In this document: positions 22,741 to 35,437 of the stretch, one piece after another
Numbering within the stretch: the first letter of the stretch is position 1
How the letters are laid out: each line of letters begins with the position of its first letter
Assembly: GCF_905163445.1 (NCBI RefSeq)
Contig: NC_053193.1
Span: 4,154,001 to 4,218,000 of the forward strand
DNA length: 64,000 nt
DNA from: Pararge aegeria
Taxonomy: Eukaryota > Arthropoda > Insecta > Lepidoptera > Nymphalidae
Reading direction: 5' to 3'
The notes under the pieces: generated by a model
What the model was told of the DNA's origin: nothing
Seen by the model: the letters and a program-made list of their open reading frames with translations, nothing else
The model's database searches: none
Position numbers and translations under genes: made by a program

Positions 22741-23803
22741 GTAGCCTATGCATTTCCAGACCATGTAACTCTGCGCGAAATTTCATCCAGATTCAGCCGT
22801 TCAGGCGCGATTGAGTAACAAACGTCCATCAATCCAAACGTTCGCATTTATATTAGTAAAGATTTTATGACACACATAATTCAAAGGCGAATTAAAATCG
22901 TGCCGTAATAATTTAAATGGGTCGCAATTTATATAACACCTCTAATCTAGCTTCGTGTATTTATTTCAGTGAATATCATTATCTTAGATCACTTGGTCTA
23001 ACTTCGATTTACAAGTGTGTATTTATGCACGATACTTGCGTGTAGGTTGTAAATTATAATGATCTTAATAGTTTCACTTGGTCCTATTCGTTTACACACG
23101 TACCTACATACTCGTAATTTAGTTTGATTTACGTTTGAAAATTACTTAAACGGACTACATTTGTCTTAAGTTAGGATTACTAAACCTAAGCAAACCAATA
23201 TTATTTTATATTCAATCGTTAATTGATTTAAATTTTTTTGAATTCTTAACAATCTATAAATCTATATATATAAAAGAAAGATGTGTTAGTTACACCATTT
23301 ATAACTAAAATATAAGAACGGCTGGATCAATTTTTATATTTCATTTTTTGGATTTCTCTTAGACCGAAATAGATAAAAATAATCCGCGGTACGAAGTTCG
23401 CCGGGACAGCTAGTATGTATATAAAACAAAGTCGTGTTAGTAACACAATTTATAACGTGAGAACGGATAGACCTGTTCTCATTATTTTCATTTTGTTGGA
23501 TTTCTATTAGTCCGGAATAGGATAATAAGTATTAAAATATAATATTTACCAATAAAAAAATATTTAAAATATAAACAATACTTTAGCCGTTCATTAGTAA
23601 CAAAACACAACTGAAAGCGCATGTCATGACGACGTCTTACGTAGAACGGTTGATGTGACCTATAAAGAGTTATATTAATCCGAAGTAAGATGAGTACTTA
23701 TTGTACGTATTATACCTTACAAATACATTGTGATGTAAAAAAATATTAAGGCGAAATGAAATTCGCGGGGGGTCACTATTAAAAATTTATAAAATAAAAA
23801 ACA

Positions 23804-24043
23804 TCAACTTCTCCGCTTGCGGGGATTTTGAATGCCCAAGCAACCGGCGGTCACGGCTCCAGAGTGAGTAACCTGCTCACAGTACGCGCCGTTTGAAGGA
23901 GTCCTGCCTTCTGTGTGTCTGCCGAGCCTTGATCCAACAACCATGCAAAAGCTTCTTAAGATGTTGGTCGAAGCTTTCGCGAGAAGACCATTGACTGAAA
24001 CGACTATCGGAACAATAACGGTCGACTCAACACTAAACAACAC
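23804..24043 (-). pseudogene. Non-LTR retrotransposon ORF C-terminus, frameshifted
   Basis: The minus-strand frame contains 'VIVPIVVSVNGLLAKA', a run I associate with the end of insect LINE ORFs. The downstream part loses similarity, consistent with a frameshift. The flanks are AT-rich. The assignment is from memory of the motif, without a search. Confidence 0.5.
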
Positions 24044-24344
24044 AAAACAATATTATTATATATTAATAATAATAATTATTATATATTATAATATAAATAT
24101 ATTATAACATAAATAATAATTATTATTATAGAAATGTACTCTCACGCCCGTGTATAAGATAAATATATATAGTGAGCCAAAATAACATTAATATACTTAC
24201 TATTAATATCTTATATTATTAATTATATTTAACTATCATTTATTATTTTTCTTTTTTTTTTAAATTATTAACATTGCTTAAGAATAAATTAAAAAACACT
24301 ATTAAAAATTTATAAAAAGAAAAAAAAAAATTAATTATTAATTA

Positions 24345-24475
24345 TTATTATTATTGCTCTTTATTTGTACACCAGATGAAGTAAAAGATATACAAGAAAA
24401 CAGAAACATAAAATAGAAGCAGAATAAAAAGGCGGCCTTATCGCATAGTAGCGATCCCTGGCCACCTTGGAATTT
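24345..24475 (-). repeat. LINE 3' tail (family F), inverted
   Basis: 'ctttatttgtacaccag' followed by 'aaaaggcggccttatcgcatagtagcgatccctggccaccttgg', the complement of the family F tail. Confidence 0.6.
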
Positions 24476-25939
24476 GGAAAAAGAGGATATATTATTAATA
24501 TTTACGTAAACCAAAACTTGTCGCGTTGGTCTAGAGGTCAGAATATTGACCACGGGTAACGAGGAACTTTCTCAAGGAACGAGGAACTCAAGAAAGGTTT
24601 GATTTCAGTATCGGGCCATAAACTCATGAATCGTTAGCGTGTCGTTAGGATTTGGTAATTGGCCCGATGGGTAAGGTTATTGGTTTTTTTCTTGGTATTC
24701 CAAGAAGATATTTTAAAATTTTTTTTGGAGGGCACTCTATATCCGATACTGAACTGCTATTTTTTTCATTCGTGTCTATCGGTCTGTTTATCTCCTTAAT
24801 TAATTCAAATGAAACTTCGCGCGATTTGAGGTCATACTACAAGGACATAGGATACTTTTTATCTCGAAATTCAGTTCGGTTCCTTTGGGGGTATAGAAGA
24901 AAGTGTTGACGATTTATCACCATAACTCCGACAAATGTTAACCGATTTTAGTAATTATTATTGTACTGGATAGTTTAGTTTTGCCCAAATGTGTGTAGAG
25001 ATCTGATGAATATGATTGGAAAAAGAATACAGAACTTTTGGTTTAAACAAGGTTTACCGATACTGTATACATTAAGTATTGCCACATTTATAATATAACT
25101 GAATAAAAATTGTTGGAAATTTTCTTGGTTAGCCAATATACGAATCAATTTTTGCTTACACAAGTTAGGGCCCCTGTAGGGTGATACGGCAGTAGCTACG
25201 ACCCTGTGCTACACAAGAAAACTATAACGAGGATAAAATAAATATTTGACCGGCTGCATAATCTATACCTACCGCTATGAAGTTAAACTCAAAACTTTTA
25301 ATTTAAATAGACGCATTACGAATCCTTCGAAGTGATTTCATAACCACTGAGTCGACTTAAAAGCTAAATAAGTTTTAACTACTCGATTAAATAACCCAAC
25401 GTTAAGACCAACTGAAAGCTGAGAAGGCATACTTGTTTATCGCAGTATGTCATATCTAAACTATTAAAACTAGGCTGGCAGCAATTTATTTAAGTGCTAT
25501 ATGTATCAAGAACATGGGCGGATGATTGAAAAGGCTGTGTGGAATATAAGCGTTATTTACTAGGCTTTTCAAATGTATGCGAATAACTACTTATAATCGG
25601 GGTACTGAGTTTACGCACGTAGGTTCCTCCAACTTTTCGGAACTACGTGAGTTAAAAGCATTTAAATATACTTCCTTTTTCGGCGAAGGAAAACATCGTG
25701 AGGAAACATTTTCAGTATTGACAAGAATTTTCATTAATGAATGAATGAATATACTTTTATTGCTCACCACAAAAAGGACATAAAAAAAAAAGTATAACAA
25801 AACAACGTAGGTATACAATTTCAATACTGAACAGGGTAATTTGAATAAAAGGTTGGTAGGAAATAAGAATCGGGACATCAACTATACTTATAATAAAACT
25901 GTAACTGGAAGATTTATGTACATTTAATATATTTTGAAA

Positions 25940-26215
25940 ATTTTTACCGGGGGATGCTTTATAATCGGTACTGAGTCCAAAACAGATTTTTATTTTTGTC
26001 TGTCCTGTCTGTTTGGCCGAGCATCAAGTGAAAACTACTGAACGGATTTAAATAAAATTTGGTATAGTGGTAGCTGATATTCCGGGTCAACATATAGGTT
26101 ACTTTTTATCCCGCTAAACAGTAAGATTCCTCCGGGAAACGGGATGATAATTTTTATCAATTATACTTCATAGCTCCGTTAAATTTGAACCGATTTCAAT
26201 AATTCTTTTTTTATT
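25940..26215 (+). repeat. Interspersed repeat fragment (family G-like)
   Basis: Contains 'ctgtctgtttggccgagcatcaagtgaaaactactgaacggatttaaataaaatttgg' and 'atatagg.tactttttatccc', wording shared with 24780-24960 and 7200-7330. It is diverged and non-coding. Confidence 0.45.
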
Positions 26216-26838
26216 ATAAAGTGTATACTATGAAGCATGTGTTGCCTAATTTTAATGAATAATGTGTTGTCTGATAAATATTGTCGGAGGTAAAGGACAT
26301 AAATCTTCACAAATGACAGTAAGTCGCCAGTCATATGGGAAAACGATGAATGCATGCATACCGTCCTAATAATAATATAAATGCGAACGTTTGTGAGGAT
26401 GGATGTATGAATGGATGTATGTATATATGTATGTATCAACTAATATAACGACAACTGACATGACATTATAATGACAAGCCACAATGATTATTATGTTAGC
26501 ATCAGGTCTATTGTAGCTTCTCGATTGACTCGTACGCGGACGTCCGCGCGATACGCGAGGGTCCGCTAGTTTTTCATATAACTCGTATAGAAGGGGGATT
26601 GTTCTATTTAACGCTACCTTCCTGCTTATGCTGACCCTGGGCAAAAACGCTGCGCACGCCATTGACTTTAGGGCATTTGCTTTTTGAAGTGAAAACTTCT
26701 TTAGCGGCGTTGAGCACTTTTTCTGTAATGGGTATAAAATCTTAAACTCGCGTCAGGACACGTGACCTGATCGAAAAAGCGTAAGACGGATTTGTCAAAA
26801 CTACTATTGATGCGGTCTTTATTAGACATTTAAATAGG

Positions 26839-26977
26839 TTCGAATCAAAACTGTTCGTTTCTTACTTCAGCTACCATAAACCTATCGTATCAGTTTTAGA
26901 GATTGGCGATGATAGTTCTGGTAATGATGATGGTGAAAAAGTCGTTGAAATTATGGATGAAAGTTGATTTTTCGGAG
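26839..26977 (+). other. Short open frame of coding-like composition, unidentified
   Basis: From 'ttcgaatcaaaactgttcg' to a tga at about 26977 the frame is open and reads as a protein end: an aromatic-rich start followed by 'EIGDDSSGNDDGEKVVEIMD'. The stop is followed by AT-rich sequence and an 'aataaa' at about 27071. It could be the last codons of a retroposed gene or of a transposable-element ORF. I do not recognise it and see no splice context. Confidence 0.25.
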
Positions 26978-27631
26978 AGATAAACTTTTTAATGTAAAAT
27001 AATTGTAATAGTTTTAAAGTGTTAAATCTTTAATGTAATATAAATTGTCATGTTTGTGTACGATAGCGCAATAAATGAATATTGTATTCTACCACATAAA
27101 TGATAGTACTAAATTATTCCCTAACCATTCCAAAATATCAAACATGCTCAACGTTAATTAATAATCAAGTTTTCACTTCTGCCGGCACTCCCGGAGTGCA
27201 ACCCGTCTTTTTTTTTTTTAGAATGAAAAGGGATTCGTAGGTAGACACCACTCCACCACCATATGGGTAGACTTCACACCTTTGAGAACGTTATACCTGA
27301 AACTAAATTTAGGACCGCTAAGCCTTCGTATACCTAGTTGATTTATTATTGCCGTTCAAAATAGATACTAATATTACAAAGCATTAAAATATGACTAAGT
27401 GCTCAATGTAGCTGATTATACACATATAAATACGTCAATATGTCTGGCTGTCAGTGCACACATTATTTGTCCGTTTAATTGACATTCACCTAATCGTTCA
27501 GATACGATCTTAATTTCATATAACACTAGTTTTAGCCCGCGGCTCCAATGTTTATCAAGTCACGATATGAATTGACAGCCAATAATTTTATATGACCCAC
27601 ATTAATTTTTACTCCAATATCGCTAACAAGC

Positions 27632-27920
27632 GGTGACAGCCTAGTGGGTAGGAGCTCAACTTCATTTTCGGGGGGCCGAGTTCGAATCCCAGATCGCACC
27701 TCTAACTTTTCTGAGCTATGTGCGTTTTAAGTAGTTAAAATATCACTTGCTTCAACGGCGAAGGAGGACAAAACATCGTGAGGAAACCTGCATGCCTGAA
27801 AGTTCTGGATAATGTTCTTAAAGGTGTGTGGAGTCCACCAATCCCCACTGGGCAAGCGTGGTGGACTACAGCCTTAGACCCTTCTCTTTATGGGCCGGTA
27901 ATGGGTTGATATGATGATGA
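27632..27920 (+). repeat. SINE family C, nearly full copy
   Basis: 'ggtgacagcctagtgggtaggagctc' (box A) and 'ccgagttcgaatccc' (box B), then the whole family body to 'gggccggtaatgggttgatatgatgatgatgatg'. This is the best reference copy in the window. Confidence 0.85.
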
Positions 27921-27956
27921 TGATGATCGCTAACAACAAAAAAAAAAAAATATCGA

Positions 27957-28180
27957 AGCAGTGATAGCCTAGTGGTTAGAACTTCGGTCTTGATTTCGGG
28001 ATAGTCGCGTTCGATCCTCGACTCGCCCCTATAACTTTTCGGAGTTTAAATTTAACAAAAGGAATTAAAAATATCACTTGTTTTCACGGTGAAGGAAAAC
28101 ATCGTGGGGAAATCGGCATGCCTAAAAGTTAAGGAGTGTGAATACCAATCAATACGCACTTGGCCAGCGTGGTAAACCCT
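27957..28180 (+). repeat. SINE family C, second copy in direct orientation
   Basis: 'gcagtgatagcctagtggttagaacttcgg' and 'cgcgttcgatcctcg', then 'acggtgaaggaaaacatcgtgggg'. It lies only 37 bp after the previous copy. An inverted family B fragment ('ggtggtaactagccactgccgagg') interrupts its end at about 28188. Confidence 0.8.
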
Positions 28181-28249
28181 TCGAATAAGGTGGTAACTAG
28201 CCACTGCCGAGGTCTCCCACAATGGTCTGGTGGGAGACCTCATGCGTTT

Positions 28250-28362
28250 TGTTATTGTACCTTTACCTATGTGTTTTTGTAATTTGATCTCTGTGCTATT
28301 TTATTGTGGATTGTGACTCTACTATAAAGGTGTATTCGTTCATTCATTCATTCATTCTGAGT
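28250..28362 (+). repeat. LINE-type 3' tail ending in (attc)n
   Basis: A T-rich tail 'ttttgtaatttgatctctgtgc' ends with 'gtattcgttcattcattcattcattc'. It resembles the family F tails at 19650 and 34700. Confidence 0.4.
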
Positions 28363-29106
28363 TTCTTACAACAGGCTCAACAAAGAAATTAATATCTACC
28401 CTTTACCAAAAACCGTTTAAAGTGTCTTCAATCACTATCTTATGAACAGACGGAAAAACTTTTGATTATTTTAAAATAAATTCAATTGAAAGATTTACTC
28501 AAAAACGCTCTGACACACACAAACATGCTCACACAATACACACGCATACACACGAAACACATACACAGACACTCGAAATTTAGATTAGCATGTTGCACGT
28601 ACCCCCTTTGATCTTTTTTTTTATCACGGTTACGCAGTTTCATACTTTTACAGTTATCGTTTCATTAATTAGCGATAAAGTGATGTTATTGTTCACAAAT
28701 AAATGAAAATAAATGCAATAAATACATAAATAAATTATTTCTACTAACAGTAGATCCAAGATATCTCAACCCTAGTTCCACCCTCCCAAGGTCAAGTGAA
28801 CGGGAAATTGTAAAGAATCTCATAGCAGATAAAGTTTATTTGCATTAGTTAATTGAACAATTTCTTTACAGGCCTATCTTACGAACTGGTTCATTTATTA
28901 ATTTACGCATTTTATTGTGTAATTATTATTAAGTTGCATGAAAACATGTTGACTGGGTATGTGGTTAAATGTTGTGTTAATAGGCTTTTTTTATACACTT
29001 ACATTCAATCAGTTCAATCAATCGATCGATCAATTCAATTTGATCCCACGATTTTTTATTCGAATACTTATTTTTGTCTTGGAGTTGGCTATCCTTTGTT
29101 ATTTTT

Positions 29107-29190
29107 GACGACCTGCCTGACACAGAGGTGAGCGCGTGTCGTAAGCGAAGGTCCTGGGTTTGATCCCACGTGGGGGCTAATTTTGGTATT
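29107..29190 (+). repeat. SINE family B head, diverged
   Basis: 'gacgacctgcctgacacagaggtgagcgcgtg' with box B 'gggtttgatccca'. Confidence 0.6.
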
Positions 29191-29349
29191 CACAATAACC
29201 GAACTCTCTCTGCAGGGCTAGCAAAGGCAGGAGACAAAAATTATATCCCCCGATTATATCCCCTGAAGGGATATAATTAACGTGTCCACCTGCTTAAGCT
29301 CGGGAACAAGGAATAGGAGAAGTTTGCCCCCGTTTATTATAACAAACTA

Positions 29350-29822
29350 GCTGTTACCCGCGACTTCGTCTGCGTTTGTTTTTCTTTTTTGACGTGGCAT
29401 TCAATTTAATTGTAGTTCTAAAAAAATTAAAGTATTCAGTATGCCTAAGCTGTGCCCAATGAGGGTTTGCTGCTGTCCGCTGAGGAGTTCTGTCCTCTAT
29501 CTCCAACCACATTCATCAGATCTACACAGAGTTTGGGCAAAATTAAAAACATATTATAACCTCTATAGAACAAAAATAATTATTTAAATCGGTTATAATT
29601 TGTCGAAGTTATGGTAAAATCGTCAAACACTTTCATCCCCTCTCCCAAAGGAACCGAGCTTGTCGGGATAAAAAGTATTCTCTATTACTTCTTATACTTT
29701 CAAAAATATGTGTACAAAGTTTCATGAGGATCGGTTAAGTAGTTTTTGCGTGAAAGCGTAACATACAAACTTACATTGACATTTATAATATTAGTAGGGA
29801 TAGGGATAGGGATAGGGATACC
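29350..29822 (+). repeat. High-copy repeat (family G), near full length, with a GGGATA array
   Basis: Starts 'ctagctgttacccgcgacttcgtctgcg' and ends 'gtttcatgaggatcggttaagtagtttttgcgtgaaagcgtaacatacaaacttac', then 'ttataatattagta' and four or so GGGATA hexamers. No ORF. The class is not assigned. Confidence 0.65.
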
Positions 29823-29889
29823 TACCTATATTTATTGGATATTATTTCCACTTGTCTCCTGTCCATACTAGCCGTGCTGCTCTGGTTTT

Positions 29890-30040
29890 TTGGGATATCT
29901 CAGCCGTGGCTAGTGGCTAGGCAAAACGATTTATTTAAGAACATTTCGGGGGTGCAAAGAGGATAGCCCGCTAACATTTTAGACTGCATCATCATCAGGT
30001 GAGATTGCAGTGACGGGCTATCTTGCAGAGGAATTATTCA
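29890..30040 (+). repeat. SINE family B body fragment
   Basis: 'cagccgtggctagtggctag' and 'cccgctaacattttagactgcatcatcatcaggtgagattgcag'. Confidence 0.55.
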
Positions 30041-30119
30041 AAATAAAACTATATACAAAGTCACAAACAATATGAATAAAAAAAAATCTCAGCTAATATA
30101 TAACTTAAACACAGATTTA

Positions 30120-30245
30120 AGAACAAGCAGAATAATTACTGTCAACTTCTAAATGGTGGGAAGTGACTAACCGCCTGTTCGAGACCACTACTAAAGTGGA
30201 GTGGTTATTGATGCTTCAATATTAGTCGTGTACACGGTTTCGGTA
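30120..30245 (+). repeat. Unclassified interspersed repeat (family H)
   Basis: 'gtgactaaccgcctgttcgagaccactactaaagtggagtggttattgatgcttc' and 'gtgtacacggtttcggtatgtcc' match 22620-22740 and the complement of 56205-56345. Confidence 0.65.
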
Positions 30246-31504
30246 TGTCCTTAATTCTGTAGCTTACCAGCAATCTTGGTGCAATCAAGGTGGTACACGA
30301 CCTGTTTTTATTTATTTTTTACTTTTACCTTACTCTTGGTGCTATGGATATGTGAAAATATATTCAAGCATTTAAATTACGAACATTTCACAACAAAGAA
30401 TTACGACAAAGGCACAGCCGCGCATGCGTATGACGCGCCTTTTTAAATGAACATGCGACATTGACAGCTCCCCTGACAGCTGACTTTTTTTTACATAAAT
30501 TAATGCTCCGTGGGTGGAGTGGGTTTTCTTAAAACAGTTATGAAAGAATTTATTTTATTGATATAGTTTTATTTAGACTTCTCTTAACCGCCTCATTGGT
30601 CGAGTGGCCTAATATTCTTAGCTTCTAGTTTAGCCCGTTACTATCTTAGATTGCAACATCACTCAACAGCAGGTGAGATTGCAGTCTAGAAAATAGAAAA
30701 AAAATGATTAGCGTTAGGCTCTGAGGAGTCGGGCAGATATAATTTGGTAACTTTTGGTTTCTGGTCTGGTTTTATTTTCAGAATTTTTAAATTTTAATCC
30801 GATTTAATATATCTGCCATACGCCACACTTGTAAACCTGGGATTATAACTTACTAACAGTTAAAATTGCAAAAAACTGTCTTGGTCTAATTTGAAAAGTG
30901 GAATTATAAAAAGAGTGATTTATGACGGATATCTTCTAACAAAATCTGTGAGTAATATTTTCTTCGTATTATATATTTTTATACAGCGTGTAACAGAATT
31001 ACAAAATAGTATTGAAGGATGCTTAAGTATATATCATAAGGAATCACCCTGTAAAAATATTAAATCAGAAGAAGCATATTTATTTTTCCATACAAACTAA
31101 TTCAAAACATTCTAAGTGTTAACTTATGACAACTCTATTGAAGATAAAAGACCGACACGTGCATAGTACCTACGCTACGCGACGCGTACCTAATAAAGTG
31201 ACAGGAGTCTCATGATTTTGATTTTGCTTGTGATGTTAGGGTTGTACGAGTATCTTATTTCGTTCAGTATAAACTATGGCAATGGTTTTCTCAAAAACTA
31301 TTAGGTCTTCGGTTTCCCAGATAAGTCTCAGATACAGTACAGAATGTAAGGCCTGTGAAGTATTATTTCGGTTTTCATTTACACGTTGTAGATTAGGTAT
31401 ATTTATTTAAATTGTATGTACTTGTATCTATACATTGAGGTATATTTGTATATATTAGAACACCCGTGGCACTATCCCTTCTCTTGCTGTAAGTTCGTCT
31501 ACAA

Positions 31505-31612
31505 TGTTGCCTGTAAGAGATTGCTTGCAGCAATAAGGCCGTCTTTGCATGTCTACAATTTGTTTTACTGTAAACTTCTTACTGTCCTTTCCTATATGTT
31601 GTGTGTTCCTGA
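31505..31612 (+). repeat. LINE 3' tail (family F)
   Basis: 'agagattgcttgcagcaataaggccgtctttgcatgtctacaa' is near-identical to the tail nested in the MITE at about 8606. Confidence 0.65.
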
Positions 31613-31994
31613 ACAATAATCACACATAACTAAAACAAAATACAATCATGTATAGTATAGTTATTTGGCTAACTTTACCTATTATGAAAGTTAAAATTGA
31701 AGCATTTGTTACTGCCACCGTTGTTATTTACGTGCCTTAAGGCTGTCATAAAATGATTATAGTTAAGTTAGAATTGGAGTAGGTTATTACGTTATCAAAC
31801 CTACACACATAAGGTAATTATCGCCAATGTAATGTAGATGATTGGTATAGTTAAGTAATTTTACATAACCCTGTTATCCAAGCACACCTAGATACCTTTA
31901 GAAGCCAAGGGGCTTTAGTCTGTTATTGCAATTGTGTGTATTGGTCGATAAGTACATACTAATGAAAATGAAAAATAATAAAGAAGCTTTTAAA

Positions 31995-32225
31995 TAATAC
32001 AAAAATACTAGCGGTCTCTCGCGACTTAGTCAGCTTATAAGTCAGTTTTAAAAAATAGACATGTTGGCACGTACTTTTTTTTATTTTATTTTTTGTCTTA
32101 GCGTGTTGATATATAGCCTATAGCCTTTCTATAACCGGGCTATCCAATACTGGAAAAAATTTTCAAATCGGACCAGCAGTTCCTGAGATAAGCGCGTTCA
32201 AGTAAACAAACATATTAATCACTAG
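31995..32225 (+). repeat. Interspersed repeat (family G2)
   Basis: 'actagcggtctctcgcgacttagtcagcttataagtcag' to 'caaatcggaccagcagttcctgagataagcgcgttcaagtaaacaaac'. Matches 52451-52795. Confidence 0.65.
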
Positions 32226-32476
32226 TGATAAGCTAGTAGATAAGATAATCGCATTTGCACGCTCTAATTTCTATTCTAAGTTTCTTCTGTATGTGTTTAC
32301 TTTGTATAAAATGTGTGTGTGCAATAAAGCTTTCAAACAAACAAACAAACTCATAAGCTTTATATATTAGTATATAATAAGATAATGTGCAACTAATAGT
32401 CAAAGAATGTTAATCCGATCAGAGTGCCAAGAGTGAGATTTTCCACTTACGTTTACTTATTCGATTACGTGAATGG

Positions 32477-32584
32477 TAACTGCGATTTGTATGGATATGG
32501 TATTGAAAGAGCGCAATCTAGTTTTAATACTGTGAAACAGGCTTATCACTGAGATGTCGCTCGATTCCATACAAATCGCAGTTA
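32477..32584. repeat. Inverted repeat, 18-bp arms
   Basis: 'taactgcgatttgtatgg' at about 32477 pairs perfectly with 'ccatacaaatcgcagtta' ending at about 32584, enclosing about 72 bp. No element family is identified. Confidence 0.75.
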
Positions 32585-33033
32585 ACTTGCACTAATAGTT
32601 CGGGTTACAAACAGATGTATTTATTATCAAATTGGGTAATATTAATAAACTAATAAATAAAAAAAATAAAAAAATATTTTTGTTGATTAGTAGGTACCTA
32701 TTCTTTGTTATTGGTTGACCACTGACATAATTGCAGTAGCAAACTTTGGCTTGCTGTTTATATCCGTATTCCATATTTAGTGATCTTGTTTTAAAAATTA
32801 ATATAATTCGTCAATCTGTAATACGATTTAGACACATACAAGTTTCCAAAAACTAACATCACGGAAGTTGATAATTGTACGTTGCATGGATATTATTATA
32901 ATAAGACATAACTGCTAGAACCAGTAGGTGTTGGTGTAGTCTAAGTAATAAGTACCTGTGGGTCGACCAACGCTGCGTTTACCGGTGCGGAGTCGCGATT
33001 TCAGCTTCCATCGGTTCTCCGAGCTATGTCGCC

Positions 33034-33190
33034 TTACTTTAATTCTTAACAATTATTCATTGTAAAGTCTACATCTCCCGATATTGTTAAGACTTTAATT
33101 TTTAACAATTATTCATTGTAAAGTCTACATCTCCCGATATTGTTAAGACTTTAATTCTTTACAATTATTCATTGTAAAGTCAACATCTCC
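33034..33190. repeat. 56-bp tandem repeat, about 2.8 copies
   Basis: 'attattcattgtaaagtc' starts at 33052, 33108 and 33164, a regular 56-bp spacing. The unit also contains 'acatctcccgatattgttaagactttaatt'. The last copy diverges at 'caacatctcctgagg'. Confidence 0.9.
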
Positions 33191-33222
33191 TGAGGAGAAT
33201 TAAGCTTAATTTTGATAAGGCT

Positions 33223-33385
33223 TCGGCCTTGGCTGCCGACCGTTAGTGACGTGCCGCAAAGCGACTTAGCGTTCCGGTTTAATATAACTGCCGTACCCCT
33301 AACAGGTTAGCCCGTTACCACCTTAGACTGAGCAACTATTATCAGGTGAGATTGTAGTCAAGGGCTAACTTGTAGTGGAATAAGT
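33223..33385 (+). repeat. SINE family B, 3' two-thirds
   Basis: 'ggcttcggccttggctgccgacc', 'cgtgccgcaaagcgacttagcgttccgg', 'cgtacccctaacaggttagcccgttaccaccttagac', 'caggtgagattgtagtcaagggctaacttgtag'. The tRNA-like head is missing. Confidence 0.8.
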
Positions 33386-33454
33386 AAGTTATAAAATAGG
33401 TGGCACTAAAAGCCTTTAAATATATTCATCTTTGTTCAGAGGGTTTTTTTTTAT

Positions 33455-33705
33455 ATACAACGACAATACACACATCGCTATCTAGCCCCAAAGTAAGCGT
33501 AGCTTGTGTTATGGGTGCTAAGATTACTTATGAATATTTTTATGAATATAATACACATAAATACTTATAATATACAGATAAACACCCAGACACTGAAAAA
33601 CATTCATGTTCATCACACAAACATATTTTCAGTTGTGGGAATCGAACCCACGGCCTTGGACGCGGAAAGCAGGGTCACTGTCCACTGCGCCAATCGGCTG
33701 TCAAA
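33455..33705 (-). repeat. SINE family A, full inverted copy
   Basis: From 'acgacaatacacacatcgctatctagccccaaagtaagcg' to 'gggaatcgaacccacggcc' (box B complement) and 'cactgcgccaatcggctgtc' (box A complement). Confidence 0.88.
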
Positions 33706-33982
33706 ATTGTTTAAATAAGTTTGTGTGGGAAAATGTTACGCAAGGTATAAAAAAAATTATACGCGACGTCCTCTATTATACTTATTTAATAAGATAAGTA
33801 CCTACACATTAAAAATATCACTTTCATTTCATGTGTTCGTATACGGTAGGTATAAAGTATAAACACCTTTAATGTGTAACAAGGTCACGTCCAATGGTTT
33901 ATCTCGCAGGTTTATCTCCTAAACCAGTTTGATAGCTAGACCCTCGTCACACTCAACTGCGAGCTCTGATAGTTTTTCCACT

Positions 33983-34278
33983 ACAAGTCAGCCCTTGACT
34001 GCAATCTCACCTGGTGGTAAGTGATGATGCAGTCTAAGATGGTAGCGGGCTAACCTGTCAGGGAGTGTCGTAGTCTTACATCTAATCGGTTTCTACGCGA
34101 CATCGCACCGGAACACTAAATCGCCTAGAGGCACGTCTTAGTCGGTAGGGTGGTTACTAGCCTCCCACAAGGGTCAGAGAAAGGAACAATAAATTCCCAT
34201 ATTACTCCGGCCGGGAATCAAACCCAGGAACCTCCTACTTAAATTCACAGCGCTCACCGTTGCGCCAGGGAGGTTGTG
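33983..34278 (-). repeat. SINE family B, full inverted copy
   Basis: From 'aagtcagcccttgactgcaatctcacctggtggtaagtgatgatgcag' to 'gccgggaatcaaacccaggaacctcctacttaaattcacagcgctcaccgttgcgccagggaggt'. The most complete family B copy in the window. Confidence 0.88.
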
Positions 34279-34639
34279 AAAATATAAATAGTATTCATAT
34301 TTGAACAAGAAACTAAGTAGGTACATGCTAACTAAATTATTATAAATACGAGTTTTAGTTTGTTCTTACTTTCACTTATTCGATCATCATAAAATTATAC
34401 GTACACGTAAATATATAACCAAAATAACCCAGTAATTTATTGCACCGGTACGCTAAACCGCTTAGTCAATGGTAACTAGCCTTGGCCGAAGTCTCACACT
34501 CAACTCGAATGGTAAAGAAATGTGCCGAGAGATAATCTATCATCATAATCTAAAGCCTATAAGAGCCATCAGATTTCTTGGTATATTTAATAACCAACGA
34601 AGCTATATTCGAGTCATGATGTACCTATCATCTTGGCGA

Positions 34640-34760
34640 TAAGTTAGCGATAAGGCCACCTATTGCACCTGCCTAATATCTGTTAATTTTAATTCTTGTT
34701 GAACTATTTTGTTATGTTTTGGTGTACAATAAAGTTAACTTTCATTTCATTTCATTTTCT
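34640..34760 (+). repeat. LINE 3' tail (family F)
   Basis: 'ttggcgataagttagcgataaggccacctattgcacctgcc', then 'gttttggtgtacaataaagttaactttcatttcatttc'. Confidence 0.65.
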
Positions 34761-35437
34761 TGGAAATCTATAATAATCGAAAGTGTATATAGCTGCAGAA
34801 AATATTTACTGATGGTTCTCGAATATTCAAAAACTGTGTATACATGTGTGATACAGCTCTTATATTACGGTTATTGCATAATTCCCATAAACTGTAGATA
34901 TAATTTGTACAAATATATTCGCTTACGATTTATTAAGTCAGATGTGTAGGTGATAGGTTCTGCATTAGTAAATTAAAAAATTATAGTAGTAAATCGTTAT
35001 TTATGGAATTCCATTTAATTGCTTAAAATATTTTTAATCTTCCCGTATGAAAATCCAATGATGTTCTAAATTTAATTTAAATACTTCTTACTTAAACTAA
35101 ATATTCCCTCTGGTGGGACAGAGGGAATACGAGTTTCGATATATTCATATGAATTAGACCCTAGCTAATATGGATGTATCTAATCTAACTTTTAGATGAT
35201 TGAAAAACAGTTGTATTTCCGCGTAAATGTGATAAAATATATAAAAAAACATTGGTTCTAAAATTATTTAATCAATGTGGCATTTAACCCTAGGCACTTT
35301 TTAGTTTTTGTCTTCTAGCCATTTGGTTACTTGTTGGGGATTTTTTAAAGCATTGTTATTTAAAAATTACAGTTTGATTTTACTTACCTTGATGTCCAAA
35401 AATTTGAATTATTGTTATCGACACATTTTTTTTTGAT
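34761..35437. other. AT-rich stretch; one short hairpin
   Basis: No coding evidence. A small inverted repeat 'attccctct..agagggaat' lies at about 35103-35128. Confidence 0.4.

Noticed and set aside
29797..29822. GGGATA repeats as telomere-like sequence
   Set aside because: Insect telomeres of this group use TTAGG; the hexamers are a short expansion at the 3' end of an interspersed repeat.
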